Shown here one piece after another: positions 57,565 through 64,000 of a DNA stretch of 64,000 nucleotides. The DNA is from Notospermus geniculatus (Eukaryota > Nemertea > Pilidiophora > Heteronemertea > Lineidae). Below the pieces are notes generated by a model. That model searched no databases and had not been told where the DNA came from. It saw nothing but the letters and a program-made list of their open reading frames with translations. Positions within the stretch are counted from its first letter, which is position 1. Each line of letters opens with the position of its first letter. The position numbers and the translations under genes were made by a program. The DNA is taken from NCBI GenBank assembly GCA_002633025.1, contig NMRB01001037.1, forward strand, positions 140,615 to 204,614, read 5' to 3'.

Positions 57565-57960
57565 CTAGTCTCTGTTGCATTCCCCAACACAAGAACATAG
57601 TGATGTGCATGGAAGTGCAGACTTCTTACGCCTGCACCGACGAGAGCATCGTTTTGTGCATCCACACCGAATAAGTTCATTGCAGAGACTTTCTGTGAAG
57701 ATATGGTTAGCCTTCGGAACAGGGAAGAGCTTGCGATTCATCTCTGCACATGACATAGCCACTGCTCTCGGCCCTGAGAAATGTAAAGTCCTCCCCATGT
57801 TTCATGCACTGACAGGATGCGACACTGTGTCAGCATTTGCTGGGCGTAGTAAGCGAACTGCATGGGCTACGTGGGAGTCGTTCCCAGAGCTCACAAATGC
57901 GCTTCTGAAGTCAACCATGAACAGACATATACCGGAGTCAGTGTATGTGCACCATTGCAA
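57565..57960. pseudogene. Rearranged relic of a transposon protein (HALTGCDT / Cys-rich)
   Basis: On the plus strand about 57700-57960 encodes FISAHDIATALG, KVLPMFHALTGCDTVSAFAG and TAWATWESFPELTNAL, a conserved segment common in repetitive, transposon-linked proteins of marine invertebrates. On the minus strand the adjacent 57580-57690 encodes CGCTKRCSRRCRRKKSALPC and CSCVGECN, a Cys-rich tail I associate with the same protein type. The opposite orientations imply an internal inversion. Function is unknown. Confidence 0.6.
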
Positions 57961-57984
57961 GATTCGTCATTCTGATATATGATC

Positions 57985-58167
57985 GCACAAGTATCTGCGT
58001 CTTGCGCTTTGCGCTTCCCTATGTTTATGTGTGGTACGAACAATAAAAATTACTTTCTCTACCACGCACTCACATTGGAAACGGAAAAGCGCAAAGCGCA
58101 AAACGCGAAGTATGAAATGAACCTTAACGGCCAATTCATACTTCTGCGGCAACCCGATTGCGGAACG
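57985..58167. repeat. GCGCTTTGCGC palindromic repeat, cut by gap
   Basis: TTGCGCTTTGCGCTTCCCT and GGAAACGGAAAAGCGCAAA form inverse arms around ~60 bp; the sequence then runs into n. A MITE-like hairpin. Confidence 0.5.
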
Positions 58168-59022
58168 NNNNNNNNNNNNNNNNNNNNNNNNNNNNNNNNN
58201 NNNNNNNNNNNNNNNNNNNNNNNNNNNNNNNNNNNNNNNNNNNNNNNNNNNNNNNNNNNNNNNNNNNNNNNNNNNNNNNNNNNNNNNNNNNNNNNNNNNN
58301 NNNNNNNNNNNNNNNNNNNNNNNNNNNNNNNNNNNNNNNNNNNNNNNNNNNNNNNNNNNNNNNNNNNNNNNNNNNNNNNNNNNNNNNNNNNNNNNNNNNN
58401 NNNNNNNNNNNNNNNNNNNNNNNNNNNNNNNNNNNNNNNNNNNNNNNNNNNNNNNNNNNNNNNNNNNNNNNNNNNNNNNNNNNNNNNNNNNNNNNNNNNN
58501 NNNNNNNNNNNNNNNNNNNNNNNNNNNNNNNNNNNNNNNNNNNNNNNNNNNNNNNNNNNNNNNNNNNNNNNNNNNNNNNNNNNNNNNNNNNNNNNNNNNN
58601 NNNNNNNNNNNNNNNNNNNNNNNNNNNNNNNNNNNNNNNNNNNNNNNNNNNNNNNNNNNNNNNNNNNNNNNNNNNNNNNNNNNNNNNNNNNNNNNNNNNN
58701 NNNNNNNNNNNNNNNNNNNNNNNNNNNNNNNNNNNNNNNNNNNNNNNNNNNNNNNNNNNNNNNNNNNNNNNNNNNNNNNNNNNNNNNNNNNNNNNNNNNN
58801 NNNNNNNNNNNNNNNNNNNNNNNNNNNNNNNNNNNNNNNNNNNNNNNNNNNNNNNNNNNNNNNNNNNNNNNNNNNNNNNNNNNNNNNNNNNNNNNNNNNN
58901 NNNNNNNNNNNNNNNNNNNNNNNNNNNNNNNNNNNNNNNNNNNNNNNNNNNNNNNNNNNNNNNNNNNNNNNNNNNNNNNNNNNNNNNNNNNNNNNNNNNN
59001 NNNNNNNNNNNNNNNNNNNNNN
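58168..59022. other. Assembly gap (855 n)
   Basis: Undetermined bases inside the transposon that interrupts the kinase. Reading frames spanning it are meaningless. Confidence 1.
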
Positions 59023-59768
59023 TTGTGGATAGCGGCCATCTTGGATTTCAAGATGGCGGCAACAATTTTCAAACATTTTATGTCACCATTAAATTCCTAG
59101 ACCCCTAAAATGTGGGTATAGGCGTTTCATCTGTCTCGATATCTCTACTAGTTAAAGAGATATTGAGCAGAAGAGTTGCGGATAGCGGCCATCTTGGATT
59201 TCAAGATGGCTGCAACAATTTTCAAACATTTTATGTCACCATTAAATTCCTAGACCCATAAAATGTGGGTATAGGCGTTTCAACTGTCTCGATATCTCTG
59301 CTTGTTAAGGAGATATTCATTAAAACTGATCCACAATGGTGGCCATTTTGAAATCCAAGATGGCCGCCATACGAGGTGCAATTTCCGGTGGCCCCTGGAC
59401 TAAAAATCTTTGTATTGTGTTGCTCTAACCATGTGCCAAGTTTCATGCTTTTAAGGGAAAGTGCACAATCGACCTCTTTTTTGGAGCTAAGCCGCCCCAC
59501 TAAAAGAAATATAATTAAACCTGAATTTATAGTTTATTTAAGAACTAATCCGGAAGAGTGTTACAAAAGAATGCTAGAAAGAGCAAGGCCAGAAGAACAA
59601 AATGTTTCTTTAGAATACCTAATTAAATTACATAATTATCATGAAGAATTGTTTAACGCTAACCTAAGTAAATTACCTTGCAATGTGGTGGTTTTAAATG
59701 GTGATGAGGATAAAGAACAAGTTAAAGATAAGTTTATAAATCTTATACAATCGACCTTAACTTATCTG

Positions 59769-60424
59769 TCAGGAAAACAATGTTCAAAATGTAAATTGCA
59801 TAAACCACATGATAATTTTCACAAATGTACAAACTCAAACGATGGTTTACAAAATTATTGCAAAGAGTGTCGTAGAATTTATATGCGGGCGTACATAATG
59901 AAAGATACAAAGATCCACAATTTTATGAAATACAGTTAATGAGAAATAGTTTAAGTAGAGGAAATAGTTTAGGTCCTTCTCAAGATTATCTTGGTTGTTC
60001 AAATGAAATTTATAAAGAATGGTTAGACTATGAAAGAGATTTAAACCCTGTAATAGGGCCCGAAGAAAGAGATCATGTTTTACTAGTGGCACATTTTGAG
60101 GATGAACCACATATATGTTTTTATTGGATTAACATCAACCCAATAAGCAAAAAAGAAAATAGGGAAAAAGGTGATAAAATATATTTTGATTTATTTTACA
60201 ATCAATTAGTTAAAGCTGATAATTTTATTAATCAACATACGTTTAATAATTGGGAAGAAAAATGTAAAATATTTACTAATTCTAGATTTATTTACAATAT
60301 GTATGTTATTCTGTCTAAACGGCATCGCGACGTAGTCGAAGCGCAGAGCATCACCGAATCCGTGGTTCACAGTGCAAATCTCTTATTTACTGAACCGCCA
60401 AATAATTACACCTACACCAGTTAA
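59769..60424 (+). pseudogene. Zinc-finger HNH-like endonuclease (frameshifted)
   Basis: The first part continues in the kinase frame and carries two CxxC knuckles (CSKCKLHKPHDNF and YCKECRR), typical of the N-terminal zinc module of phage/giant-virus HNH-like nucleases. A shift near 59905 moves the rest into the frame that ends at 60424: RNSLSRG, YLGCSNEIYKEWLDY, and DHVLLVAH...CFYWININPISKKEN, which match the degenerate DH..P...CF.WTN.QPL..EN signature of that nuclease group. It may be a homing-type or repair nuclease. The in-frame link to the kinase could be a real fusion or loss of a start/stop pair. Confidence 0.7.
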
Positions 60425-60805
60425 ACCACCAATTATCCACAAATATTCATAATGCTTCATCTTCGTGCTTGGTTGATAATAATCACTTAATCTAGGTTTT
60501 CTTGATAACTGTACTTTATGAGTTGGATGATAATAATTGTATAAATCTAAAGCAGAATCAGCTTCTCTAAAATCATGAGCTGATTGTTGTTCTTTCTTTA
60601 ATTCAAGATTAACAAAATCTATAGTTTGTTTTCTACGTTCTTCCCATTTAGATGTTGCTCCCTGTAATTTTTCTTGAGCAAGATCATGTCTTTTCATTTC
60701 AGCTTCATAACCATTTTTATCTATTGTTTTAAACAAATAACCAGAACCTGTAAAAGCGAATGCATTAACTAAAGCACCACCTATCATCATCCCAATAGCA
60801 GCCAT
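60383..60805 (-). CDS. Small membrane protein of the Polinton (140 residues)
   Basis: An intact minus-strand ORF. It has an N-terminal hydrophobic, Gly-rich segment (MMIGGALVNAFAFTGSGYLF), then a charged helical stretch (KRHDLAQEKLQGATSKWEER) likely to form a coiled coil, and a C-terminal transmembrane helix (YLWIIGGLTGVGVIIW). It overlaps the nuclease gene tail-to-tail by 42 bp. Similar small proteins accompany Polintons in cnidarians as I remember them; a virion or membrane role is inference. It is the only large gene of the block without a frameshift. Confidence 0.7.
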   Translation of the reverse strand: MAAIGMMIGGALVNAFAFTGSGYLFKTIDKNGYEAEMKRHDLAQEKLQGATSKWEERRKQTIDFVNLELKKEQQSAHDFREADSALDLYNYYHPTHKVQLSRKPRLSDYYQPSTKMKHYEYLWIIGGLTGVGVIIWRFSK

Positions 60806-60886
60806 TTAATTTTTAAAAAATAGTCGCAAAGCGTCACAAAGTGATTAAACATATCGTCGAATTCATTTTCGTCTTCAAACACATTG

Positions 60887-61531
60887 TTTGGACTGGTCTT
60901 TGCGCATATTGAGGCGCCATCTGCGAACTGGACAATATACTAGTATTGCTGAACAGGAATAATACGCCACCTATGATTTGGACTGTTAACTAGTTTTGCG
61001 CGCCACTTCAGTCACGTGGGCACGCGGGCGATTTGAAAGTGAGGCATTGGGGCGTGGCTTGCGTGAGTTCGGGGCTTGCGAGAGAGAGATCGACGGGGAA
61101 AAGAATGTAAACAAGTTGTGCTGTTCAATATAGTTAATTTTATTAGTTTATCGTTCGATTCGTCATTTTAGTTCATATGATACAGTCAGAACATTATTTG
61201 GTCCTTCGAGCCGGATAAGATTTTGGTATGATAGACAGACCATTGAATGGAAATTCGTTGAGATTTGTGACTCCGATTTCGAACTTTCGGCCGGCGGCAC
61301 TCGTCCGTGAATTCTGAAGGAATCTGGAACTCGGCTGCGGCAAACTTCGGCATCGTGGAAGCAATCTTATATGAGAAAGAACACTTGAATGAAAAAATAA
61401 GGACCTGTGAGTAATCTCCTCGAACTCTAAGTCTGAGTGAAGCTGATGAACATTTTAATGCAGTAAAACGCCCGTAAAAAAGACACTCTCACAGCTGGCC
61501 TAGTGCGCGCAAGAAAATCGATTCGAAAAAC
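60887..61531 (+). mobile_element. Probable 5' LTR and leader of a second BEL/Pao element
   Basis: TGTTTGGACTGG at 60887 to about GTCAGAACA (61190) would give a TG...CA LTR of ~305 bp. It is followed directly by TTTGGTCCTTCGAGCCGGAT (61197), a leader/primer-binding motif I associate with BEL/Pao elements. The gag ORF starts at 61532. The 3' LTR is outside the window, so the limits are inferred. Confidence 0.4.
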
Positions 61532-63229
61532 ATGGGCTTGTGCGGGCCGGGGAATGGTCCCCAAAGGCCGCCAGCCGTACCAGAGTTAAGGAAAAATGAC
61601 CTTGCACTGCTTAGTGATGCTGCTGTAGCACATATCGAGCGAGAATTAGAAGAAACCCGTCGTGAGTGCATCGAGTTGGAGCGGCTGCTCGCAAGCCGAA
61701 TAGTTTCGGTGTCCACCGATAGAGAGCGACGTCGTACAAGCGGGTGTGGCAGGAACAGGAGTCTCGCAAGCGAAGACATGGTAGAGTCGTATTCAAGCAT
61801 AGATTATCAGAACTATAAACAGACTGTGCAAGCCAATCATGGTGCAACCTCGACCCCGGGTGTTCAAGTAAACGAACTGAATCCTTTTGCTCAGGAATGG
61901 AACCCGCCTGGTCCTGCATTGGCACCCAAGGAGACTGGTCCTGCGTTGTCATCCAATGAGCCCAGTCCCGCGCTGGTAGTGATACCCAATGAGCCTGGTC
62001 CTGCCCTCGTACCAAGGGAGCCTGGTCCTGCCCTGGTAGGCCTACCCAATGAGCCTAGCCCTGGGCTTGTTCCCAATGATATGAATGAGCCTAGTCCTGC
62101 CGTGGGCAATGTTTTGAGCGTTATAGATACAAAGACCGAGCCTACTGCTCCACCCACTGGCACTGGCAGCGGAAATTTAAATGACACAGGAATGTGGCAG
62201 CGGATGATCGATGCTATGTCTCTGCCCAAAACTGAAATGATGACATTTGAAGGAGATCCAACGGCTTATTGGATTTTCGTCAGAAACTTTGATCAAGTAG
62301 TGGGAAATTCGACAGTTGGAGACGGGAAAAAGCTGAATTGTCTCTTTGAAAGTTGCAAGGGCAAAGCTGCACAAGTTATTATGCCTTGTGCTTTGATGGA
62401 ACCTGCAGAAGGCTACATTCGCGCACGCGAGTTGTTGAAGGAACGCTTTGGCAACGAGTTTACAATAGCTGAGGCATGGGTTAAGCAAGTGGCGGGAGGA
62501 CCTCCCATAAAACCGAATGACAATGTCGCGCTCCAAGAGTATGCTGATCAGGTCTCAGGATGTGTCGAAACATTAAAGGCCATGGACAGAATTGATGAAG
62601 TGGATACAAGAGCACGCATGATACAGATAACTGCACGACTACCGTCGTATCTCCAGAACCGGTACAGAAAAATGGCTGTTGACGTGTTGGAGCAGACAGG
62701 AGAGTATCCGGGGATAGATCATTTGAGGAAGTTCATTCAGAAGTCAGCGAAAGAAGCCAACGACCCGGTGTTCGGAAAAAAGGGCGGGGCACCAGCCGTC
62801 CCCGAGCAGAGCGACGCGAAGACACGTAGTAACCATGGCAACCCGAGAAGAGTCCCTGAGCATCAACAACGAGGTAGGACCCATCATACGACATCTGGTG
62901 AGAGAAATGCCAGTTGTTATGTCTGCGGTGAAGACCACATGCTGCTGTCCTGCAAAACCTGGAAGGAATCGAACGCTGAGCAGAGATGGAAAATCGCCAA
63001 GAAGAATAACCTCTGTTATCGATGCCTGGGCAAAGGGCACCGTGGCAAAGATTGTAAACGTGATACCAAGTGTGGCGTTAATGGTTGTGGCAGAACTCAC
63101 CACTTCCACCTGCACTTTGATGAAAAGAAAAAAGAATCAAGTGGGAAAAGTGATGAAAGGGAAAAACAGGGCGCCGGAAGTGGAGTTGCAGGAATAACGG
63201 CATTTGGAGCAGAGGTCAAGTTGTCCTGA
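61532..63229 (+). CDS. BEL/Pao gag with zinc knuckles
   Basis: A 565-codon open frame. Layout: N-terminal coiled coil (HIERELEETRRECIELERLL), a Pro-rich repeat region at about residues 125-195 with units of the form EPGPALVP, a central gag domain (MMTFEGDPTAYWIFVRNF; LKERFGNEFTIAEAWVKQ) and zinc knuckles CYVCGEDHMLLSC and CYRCLGKGHRGKDC followed by a Cys/His group. It is a different lineage from the element at 30727. The protease continues in the -1 frame just before the gag stop. Confidence 0.9.
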   Translation: MGLCGPGNGPQRPPAVPELRKNDLALLSDAAVAHIERELEETRRECIELERLLASRIVSVSTDRERRRTSGCGRNRSLASEDMVESYSSIDYQNYKQTVQANHGATSTPGVQVNELNPFAQEWNPPGPALAPKETGPALSSNEPSPALVVIPNEPGPALVPREPGPALVGLPNEPSPGLVPNDMNEPSPAVGNVLSVIDTKTEPTAPPTGTGSGNLNDTGMWQRMIDAMSLPKTEMMTFEGDPTAYWIFVRNFDQVVGNSTVGDGKKLNCLFESCKGKAAQVIMPCALMEPAEGYIRARELLKERFGNEFTIAEAWVKQVAGGPPIKPNDNVALQEYADQVSGCVETLKAMDRIDEVDTRARMIQITARLPSYLQNRYRKMAVDVLEQTGEYPGIDHLRKFIQKSAKEANDPVFGKKGGAPAVPEQSDAKTRSNHGNPRRVPEHQQRGRTHHTTSGERNASCYVCGEDHMLLSCKTWKESNAEQRWKIAKKNNLCYRCLGKGHRGKDCKRDTKCGVNGCGRTHHFHLHFDEKKKESSGKSDEREKQGAGSGVAGITAFGAEVKLS

Positions 63230-64000
63230 GGACGATACCCATCTGGGTGATTGGAAAAAACGGAAACCGAGTAATGGTTAATGCATTAATGGATGAGGGA
63301 TCTGACACATCATATATCAGATCGGACATCGTGACTGCCCTTGGACTCGATGGTGAGAAAGATGTACTGAATATATCAACACTGAGAAGCGACGTTTCCC
63401 TGGACAGCCATAAAGTTGACATAGAAATAGAAAGTACAGATGGAGCAACGAAACGGAAGATGACAGTCTGGACGATGGATAAGATGTGCGGGTCTCTCCC
63501 CATAGAGAATTGGAACAAGCATAAGACCAAGTTTCCTCATCTGGATGATTTGAGATTTCCAACTGCATGCGGGTGAAAAACAGTCGACATATTGATTGGT
63601 TCGGATTCCCTGAGTTGGGGCTGTCCCTGGAGGAGAGGATTGGACAGCCAGGTGAGCCGGTGGCGCGTCGAACCCCACTTGGCTGGACATGTGTTGGTCC
63701 CGTTCCGTCACCAATGACAGCCCACAGTACGAACGTGGCACACACCTTCAATGTCACTGCCAGCCAAAGATCGATTCAGGAGAAGTTACGTCTGATGTGG
63801 GAGATTGACACTTTAGGAGGAAATCCGACGCCGTCCGAGTCTCTGAGTCAACAGGAGATGATGGTTTTGGAAAGGACAAAGAACACGATGACTTACATTG
63901 GCGGGAAATACGTAGTGGAGATCCCATGGAAACAGCAAGAGCCGTCACTACCTGACAATAGTGAGGTCGCCAGAAGACGTCTTCGATCGTTGGAGAAGAG
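63206..64000 (+). pseudogene. BEL/Pao protease and start of pol, runs off the window
   Basis: The protease frame (to 63574-63576) has TIPIWVIGKNGNRVMVNALM then DEGSDTSYI with the catalytic DEGS, as in DUF1758-type proteases. A TGA at 63574 and a further frame change near 63600 follow. From about 63603 a third frame is open to the end (VARRTPLGWTCVGPV, EKLRLMWEIDTLGG, VVEIPWK), the linker leading to reverse transcriptase. One shift between gag and protease could be programmed, but the later two suggest decay or sequence error. Confidence 0.8.

Larger units (their letters stand above)
56244..59501. mobile_element. Transposon with long tandem-repeat-bearing inverted ends, inside the kinase
   Basis: The ends AGTGGGGCAGCTTAGCT and AGCTAAGCCGCCCCACT are inverse with one mismatch, and the arms continue (GGGCCACCGGAAATTGCACC / TTTCCGGTGGCCCCTGG). 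The flanks AAATGAAAT (56235-56243) and AAAAGAAAT (59502-59510) are a 9-bp target duplication with one mismatch. Both ends carry inverted arrays of a ~150-bp unit (CCGCCATCTTGAAATCCAAG, CTAGTAGAGATATCGAGACA): four or five copies at 56390-57010 and two or more at 59023-59330. Inside are a SINE, coding relics at 57565-57960 and the 855-n gap. Confidence 0.85.
55880..59768 (+). pseudogene. Deoxynucleoside kinase, split by a transposon
   Basis: The N-terminal half (55880 to about 56243) has the P-loop GNIASGKST at residues 10-18, EPIEKWKNW, and KIMERS (the ERS catalytic/substrate motif). A one-base deletion near 56135 shifts the frame. After the transposon (56244-59501) the C-terminal half resumes at 59511: FIVYLRTNPEECYKRM and the Arg-rich lid ERARPEEQNVSLEYL, closely matching the Drosophila dNK/TK2 family, then VVVLNGDED. 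The enzyme phosphorylates deoxynucleosides for dNTP supply. It lies downstream of PolB in the same direction, as if for viral replication. It is not among the core Polinton genes I know. The host copy is inactive. Confidence 0.85.
50974..60886 (+). mobile_element. Polinton/Maverick (adintovirus-like) element, left portion, decayed
   Basis: The AT-rich block holds, in order, a zinc ribbon, retroviral-like integrase with chromodomain, protein-primed PolB, deoxynucleoside kinase, zinc/HNH-like nuclease and (reverse strand) a small membrane protein. Integrase plus protein-primed PolB defines Polintons. Frameshifts break INT, PolB, the kinase and the nuclease, and a transposon splits the kinase. 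Packaging ATPase, maturation protease and capsid genes are absent here. The block ends where a BEL LTR starts, so the remainder may lie beyond the window. Base composition differs sharply from the flanks. Confidence 0.85.

Noticed and set aside
57967-59108. Four long reading frames crossing the n block
   Set aside because: They consist mainly of undetermined bases in the 58168-59022 gap and have no meaning as genes.
50944-60843. CACTTTGTGA / TCACAAAGTG as Polinton terminal repeats
   Set aside because: Only 10 bp match, far below the usual Polinton terminal repeat length, and the right side is cut by the BEL element.
62177-62536. Minus-strand frames across BEL gag
   Set aside because: Antisense shadows of a gag frame with zinc knuckles.

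Overview
This looks like animal nuclear DNA, probably from a marine invertebrate and plausibly a deuterostome (echinoderm, hemichordate or amphioxus). That placement is inferred from long introns, phase-1 Ig/FN3 exons, dense MITEs and SINEs, a Harbinger element, CR1/Jockey-like LINEs, BEL/Pao retrotransposons and a Polinton/Maverick. No sequence feature fixes the species. The assembly is draft quality: single n characters lie at 1299, 16047, 18936, 29634, 32879 and 44231, and 855 n run from 58168 to 59022.

Region 1 (1.3-22.8 kb, minus strand) is one multi-exon host gene for a type I membrane protein. The recognised exons in transcription order encode TSP1, seven Ig domains, two FN3 domains, a transmembrane helix and a short tail. 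All ten are symmetric phase-1 exons with visible splice sites. The introns are packed with MITEs, two SINEs, tandem repeats and a LINE. A second host gene is hinted at by two minus-strand exons near 48 kb that together resemble a PLAT domain.

Region 2 (24-29 kb) holds a decayed Harbinger element (23957-27825) with a spliced, broken HARBI1-like transposase and several inverted-repeat elements. Region 3 (30.7-38.5 kb) is a BEL/Pao retrotransposon cut by a LINE 3' end, an odd palindrome-rich array and a SINE. Region 4 (39-43.2 kb) has two LINE relics. One of them carries two MITEs at TTAA sites whose removal restores the LINE frame. Region 5 (49.1-50.4 kb) is a 1.26-kb non-autonomous transposon with a perfect 9-bp target duplication.

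Region 6 (50.97-60.89 kb) is the left part of an AT-rich Polinton/Maverick, a virus-like element. It has a small zinc-ribbon gene, a retroviral-type integrase with chromodomain, a protein-primed type B DNA polymerase, a deoxynucleoside kinase next to a zinc/HNH-like nuclease, and a small membrane protein. Frameshifts break the large genes, and a second transposon with long terminal repeats sits inside the kinase. No capsid, ATPase or protease gene is visible. A second BEL/Pao element starts at about 60.89 kb and runs off the window, so the missing Polinton genes may lie beyond it.

The most unusual signal crosses element boundaries. Short palindromes TACATGTA, TAGGCCTA and TACCGGTA are scattered through the window. 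In at least four unrelated transposon genes they appear as exact 6-bp (or 2 x 6-bp) insertions that turn a TA into TA-NNNN-TA. They resemble excision scars of TA-targeting transposons, or a tiny insertion process of their own, and some coincide with splice donors.
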